Assembly: GCF_001894925.1 (NCBI RefSeq)
Contig: NZ_BCXD01000001.1
Coordinates: 310,001 to 374,000, forward strand
Direction of reading: 5' to 3'
From: Rhodococcus rhodnii NBRC 100604
Lineage (GTDB): Bacteria > Actinomycetota > Actinomycetes > Mycobacteriales > Mycobacteriaceae
DNA length: 64,000 bases
This document shows positions 60,598-64,000 of this stretch, in pieces. Position 1 is the first letter of the stretch, and the number at the start of each line of letters is the position of its first letter. Both the position numbers and the translations under genes were made by a program. Below the pieces are notes generated by a model. That model did no database searches, was not told the origin of the DNA, and saw only the letters and a program-made list of their open reading frames with translations.

Positions 60598-62010
60598 ATG
60601 GCCAAGACGTACGTGGGTGCGCGCCTGCGTCAGCTGCGCGCGGAACGGGGCATGAGCCAGGCTGCGCTGGCGAAGAGCCTCGAGATCTCGGCGAGCTATC
60701 TCAACCAGATCGAGCACGACGTCCGCCCGCTGACGGTGCCGGTGCTGCTGCGCATCAGCGAGGTGTTCGGCGTCGACACGTCGTTCTTCTCGTCGCAGGA
60801 CGAGACGCGGCTCGTGGCGGAGATGCGCGAGCTGGCTCTCGACGAGGAGATCGGCGTCGAGTCGGACACGCAGGAGATCGCGGAGATGGTGGCCGCGCAT
60901 CCACGGATCGCGAAGGCGATGGTCGGGATGTACCGCCGCTACCGCAACACGCGGTCGCAGCTCGCCGCGGCGACCGAGGAGCGGTTCAGCGACGGCAGCG
61001 GCAGCGGCGCGATCACGATGCCGCACGAGGAAGTGCGCGACTACTTCTATCAGCGGCAGAACTACATCCACGAGCTCGACGCCGCGGCCGAGGACCTCAC
61101 CGCGAAGATGCGGTTCCACCGCGGCGACGTCGGCGGCGAGATCGCCAAACGCCTCGAGACGGTGCACGACGTCCAGATCGTGCGGCGCATCGATCTCGGC
61201 GAGAACGTCCTCCACCGCTACGACGCCGCGAACCGCGTCCTCGAGATCTCGCCGCGGCTCTCGCGGGGTCAGCAGATCTTCAAGTTCGCGTCCGAGCTCG
61301 CGTTGCTGGAGTTCGGCGATCTCGTCGACGAGCTCGTGGCGGAGGGGAAGTTCGCGTCCGAGGATTCGGTGAAGCTCGCCCGTCTCGGCCTGGCGAGCTA
61401 CTTCGCGGCGGCGACGGTGCTGCCGTACACGCAGTTCCACGAGGTCGCCGAGGACTTCCGTTACGACATCGAGCGACTGTCGGCGTTCTACGCGGTGAGC
61501 TACGAGACGATCTGTCACCGGCTCTCGACGCTGCAACGCCCGAAGCTGCGCGGTGTGCCGTTCATGTTCGTCCGCGTCGACCGCGCGGGAAACATGTCGA
61601 AGCGGCAGTCCGCCACGGGTTTCCACTTCTCGACGAGCGGCGGCACGTGCCCGCTGTGGAAAGTGTACGAGACGTTCTCGTATCCCGGCAAGATCATGAC
61701 TCAGCTCGCCCAGATGCCCGACGGCAAGCGGTATCTGTGGGTCGCGCGCACCGTCGAGCGACGCGCGCAACGCTACGGCCAGCCGGGCAAGACGTTCGCG
61801 ATCGGCCTCGGATGCGAACTGCGCCATGCGCATCGGCTCGTGTACAGCGACGGCCTGGACCTCGACGACGCGAACCGCGGCACCCCGATCGGTGCGGGCT
61901 GCCGCGTGTGCGAGCGAATCAACTGTCCGCAGCGCGCCTTTCCCCCGTTGGGCAAGGACCTCGACATCAACGAACACCGTAGTTCGGTCTCGCCGTACGT
62001 CATCCGCTGA
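60598..62010 (+). CDS. ramB: Regulator of acetate metabolism RamB
   Basis: 470 residues. N-terminal XRE helix-turn-helix (about 8-62, MSQAALAKSLEISASYLNQIE). A central ImmA/IrrE-like region and the C-terminal short-chain fatty-acyl regulator domain follow, with GFHFSTSGGTCPLW and the cysteine cluster CRVCERINCPQR. RamB (Rv0465c) represses aceA-type genes in corynebacteria and mycobacteria. Leaderless start as noted. Confidence 0.93.
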   Translation: MAKTYVGARLRQLRAERGMSQAALAKSLEISASYLNQIEHDVRPLTVPVLLRISEVFGVDTSFFSSQDETRLVAEMRELALDEEIGVESDTQEIAEMVAAHPRIAKAMVGMYRRYRNTRSQLAAATEERFSDGSGSGAITMPHEEVRDYFYQRQNYIHELDAAAEDLTAKMRFHRGDVGGEIAKRLETVHDVQIVRRIDLGENVLHRYDAANRVLEISPRLSRGQQIFKFASELALLEFGDLVDELVAEGKFASEDSVKLARLGLASYFAAATVLPYTQFHEVAEDFRYDIERLSAFYAVSYETICHRLSTLQRPKLRGVPFMFVRVDRAGNMSKRQSATGFHFSTSGGTCPLWKVYETFSYPGKIMTQLAQMPDGKRYLWVARTVERRAQRYGQPGKTFAIGLGCELRHAHRLVYSDGLDLDDANRGTPIGAGCRVCERINCPQRAFPPLGKDLDINEHRSSVSPYVIR

Positions 62011-62024
62011 CGTCCGCTCCGCGA

Positions 62025-62101
62025 TTCTGCACCCCTACCGTCGTTCTGCACCCCTTTCGGCTGCCCGAAAGGGGTGCAGAACAGCATCAGGGGTGCAGAA
62101 C
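62025..62101. repeat. 76-bp two-fold symmetric repeat between ramB and urtA
   Basis: Four copies of the 12-mer TTCTGCACCCCT: two direct (62025-62036, 62044-62055) and two inverted (62070-62081, 62089-62100), with equal 7-bp gaps on each side. The inner pair forms 18-bp perfect arms (62043-62060 and 62065-62082) around a CTGC loop. It may terminate ramB or bind a regulator. Confidence 0.85.
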
Positions 62102-62271
62102 GGCGGGGGCGGGTTCACACGGCCGTAATCTTCGACACGAACTTCTTACGCGGAGTCATTCCTGCGCAACAACGGTTCTCTACTCTTCGGGCCACCGAAT
62201 ACAGCGTTGTATACGCAGCGGCGTACATGCCGCGTCGGTCTGTGGTTTCCCTGATACGGAAAGGCTCGTTC

Positions 62272-63528
62272 ATGCGCACCTTCTCCAAGCGCGCCCTCGC
62301 GGCACCCGCGGCGCTCGTCGCCGTCGGAATGGTCCTCTCGGCGTGCGGCTCCCGCGCCGACGGCGCCGACACCGCCGCCGCGAACGGCACCTCCTGCGTC
62401 GACACCTCCGGCGACACGATCAAGGTCGGTTCGCTCAACTCCCTGTCGGGGACGATGGCGATCTCCGAGGTCACCGTGCGCGACTCGATCGCACTCGCCG
62501 TCGAGCAGATCAACGCCGAGGGCGGCGTCCTCGGCAAGCAGATCCAGGTCGTGGGCGAGGACGGGGCGTCCGAGCCGACGGTCTTCGCGGAGAAGGCCGA
62601 GAAGCTCATCTCCGCCGACTGCGTGGCAGCAGTGTTCGGCGGCTGGACGTCGTCGAGCCGTAAGGCGATGCTGCCGATCTTCGAGGACCACAACTCGCTG
62701 CTCTACTACCCCGTGCAGTACGAGGGCCTCGAGTCGTCGCCCAACATCTTCTACTCGGGCGCGACCACCAACCAGCAGATCGTGCCCGCCCTCGACTACC
62801 TCGAGGAGCAGGGCGTGACGTCGCTGTACCTCGTCGGCAGCGACTACGTCTTCCCGCAGACGGCGAACCGCATCATCAAGGCGTACGCGGAGGCCAACGG
62901 CATCGAGATCAAGGGCGAGGACTACACGCCGCTCGGCTCCACCGACTTCTCGACGATCGTCAACAAGGTCCGCACCGCCGACGCCGACGCCGTGTTCAAC
63001 ACGCTCAACGGCGATTCCAACGTCGCGTTCTTCCGTGAGTACCGCAACGTGGGCCTCACCGCCGAGGAGATGCCCGTCGTCTCGGTGTCCATCGCGGAGG
63101 AAGAGGTCGGCGGTATCGGTGTGCAGAACATCGAGGGCCAGCTGACGGCGTGGAACTACTACCAGACCGTCGATTCTCCCGAGAACACCACCTTCGTCGA
63201 GGCGTACAAGGCGAAGTACGGCGAGAACAAGCCGACGTCGGATCCGATGGAGGCCGCGTACACCTCGGTGTGGCTGTGGAAGAACACCGTCGAGAAGGCC
63301 GGCTCGTTCGACGTCGAGGACGTCAAGGAGAACGCGGGCGGCGTCAGCTTCGACGCGCCGGAGGGCACCGTCACGATCGACGGTGAGAACAACCACATCA
63401 CCAAGACCGCCCGCATCGGCGAGATTCGCGGCGACGGACTGATCCACACCGTGTGGGACTCCGGTGACCCGATCGAGCCCGACCCGTACCTCGAGGGCTA
63501 CGACTGGGCGCAGGGCCTCGGTAGCTGA
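62272..63528 (+). CDS. urtA: Urea ABC transporter substrate-binding lipoprotein
   Basis: 418 residues. Signal peptide and lipobox LSAC (Cys25). The periplasmic-binding fold contains [21 protein letters not shown] (split across the urea site) and [20 protein letters not shown], diagnostic of UrtA. It captures urea (or short amides) at the membrane. ATG follows GAAAGG. urtB follows after 52 bp. Confidence 0.94.
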   Translation: MRTFSKRALAAPAALVAVGMVLSACGSRADGADTAAANGTSCVDTSGDTIKVGSLNSLSGTMAISEVTVRDSIALAVEQINAEGGVLGKQIQVVGEDGASEPTVFAEKAEKLISADCVAAVFGGWTSSSRKAMLPIFEDHNSLLYYPVQYEGLESSPNIFYSGATTNQQIVPALDYLEEQGVTSLYLVGSDYVFPQTANRIIKAYAEANGIEIKGEDYTPLGSTDFSTIVNKVRTADADAVFNTLNGDSNVAFFREYRNVGLTAEEMPVVSVSIAEEEVGGIGVQNIEGQLTAWNYYQTVDSPENTTFVEAYKAKYGENKPTSDPMEAAYTSVWLWKNTVEKAGSFDVEDVKENAGGVSFDAPEGTVTIDGENNHITKTARIGEIRGDGLIHTVWDSGDPIEPDPYLEGYDWAQGLGS

Positions 63529-63580
63529 TCCCCGGTGGACGACACCGACGAGCACGGTTCGCGAGAAAGGACACACATCG

Positions 63581-64000
63581 ATGGATGTGGTGATCGCACA
63601 GCTCTTCACGGGACTGAGCATCGGCTCGATCCTGCTGCTCGCCGCCCTGGGTCTGTCGCTGACCTTCGGGCAGATGGGCGTCATCAACATGGCGCACGGC
63701 GAGTTCATCATGGCCGGCTGCTACACGGCTTTCGTTGTGCAGCAGATCATGTCGAGCGCGACAGGGTCACTGTTCGTGTCGTTGCTCGTCGGTTTCGTCG
63801 TGGGTGGCGCGATGGGCGCGCTGCTCGAGACGACTCTCGTACGGCGCATGTACCACCGACCACTGGACACCCTGCTGGTGACGTTCGGCGTCGGCCTGAT
63901 ACTCCAGCAGCTGGCACGCGACATCTTCGGCGCACCCGCCGTCAACGTCGTGTCCCCCGACTGGCTCGGCGGCGGTGTGGAGATCCTCGGCGCGGTCGTG
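63581..64000 (+). CDS. urtB: Urea ABC transporter permease UrtB (cut by window end)
   Basis: 140 codons visible, no stop before the right edge. ATG 63581 lies behind GAAAGGA. Membrane segments begin at about residue 5; the LivH-type motif GQMGVINMAHGEFIMAGCY is intact. Branched-chain-type permease; urtC-E are expected beyond. Confidence 0.9.
   Translation, partial: MDVVIAQLFTGLSIGSILLLAALGLSLTFGQMGVINMAHGEFIMAGCYTAFVVQQIMSSATGSLFVSLLVGFVVGGAMGALLETTLVRRMYHRPLDTLLVTFGVGLILQQLARDIFGAPAVNVVSPDWLGGGVEILGAVV

Noticed and set aside
62150-62271. GlnR/AmtR nitrogen-control box before urtA
   Set aside because: I looked for GTNAC-N6-GAAAC or an AmtR-type palindrome; only weak partial matches with wrong spacing were found.
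58035-64000. A complete urea/amide catabolic operon
   Set aside because: Only fmdBA, urtA and part of urtB are present; ramB and an unrelated membrane protein separate them, so a single operon is not supported.

Overview
The window is chromosomal DNA of a high-GC, mycothiol-producing actinomycete of the Mycobacteriales (Nocardiaceae; most likely Rhodococcus or a close relative). The evidence is the very strong third-position G/C bias, mshA, hbhA, senX3-regX3, a RamB-type regulator beside isocitrate lyase, ESX-type PPE/EspG genes, and a gene order that, from memory, follows Mycobacterium tuberculosis from about Rv0465c to Rv0511 in reverse, with insertions. I see no tRNA, rRNA, CRISPR array, IS element or prophage.

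Region 1 (1-12.7 kb): a Rex-controlled haem operon (rex-hemA-hemC-hemD/cobA) read leftward and preceded by a glutaredoxin-like gene and a good Rex operator. Then come a divergent SerB1-like phosphatase, a DUF222/HNH endonuclease gene with an SOS box at its start, an operon for a MerR regulator fused to a DnaN-clamp-like region plus a TPR-like protein, a galE2-acyltransferase pair, the 33-residue ribosomal-type protein bTHX and a BldC/excisionase-like DNA-binding protein.

Region 2 (12.8-24.9 kb): proC, a MerR gene with a divergent membrane protein, an operon of sugar-phosphate isomerase/membrane protein/Ppx, the SenX3-RegX3 phosphate two-component system and gpmA. Upstream of gpmA is an ESX accessory cassette (DUF3558 lipoprotein, WXG100-sized protein, PPE, EspG) in which three of four genes carry disabling lesions and the PPE gene runs into the EspG remnant.

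Region 3 (24.9-44.6 kb): acyl-CoA ligase, YbjN, mshA (mycothiol), hydrolase/MFS, PIG-L deacetylase, ROK regulator, a TauD-type dioxygenase with an SDR, L,D-transpeptidase and murB (cell wall), two DUF2505 paralogues, a methyltransferase-like gene, an orphan AbiEi antitoxin-like gene, deoC, purU, a hydrolase and an AurF-type diiron oxygenase.

Region 4 (44.6-64 kb): an XRE regulator-hbhA operon, DUF445, TetR and DUF4873, fructosamine kinase, a glycosyltransferase, the rsbW-sigF stress operon with a SigF-type promoter, a metE-like gene that has lost three of its four zinc ligands, fadB2 and aceA (fatty acid/acetate use) with RamB-like motifs, fmdB-fmdA (formamide hydrolysis), a membrane-anchored protein, ramB, and the start of a urea ABC transporter operon (urtA, urtB cut by the window end). 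Formamidase and Urt point to scavenging of nitrogen from formamide and urea; AceA, FadB2 and RamB point to growth on C2 units.

Starts were chosen from Shine-Dalgarno sequences, stop/start overlaps and family length. Database identities are from memory and no search was run.
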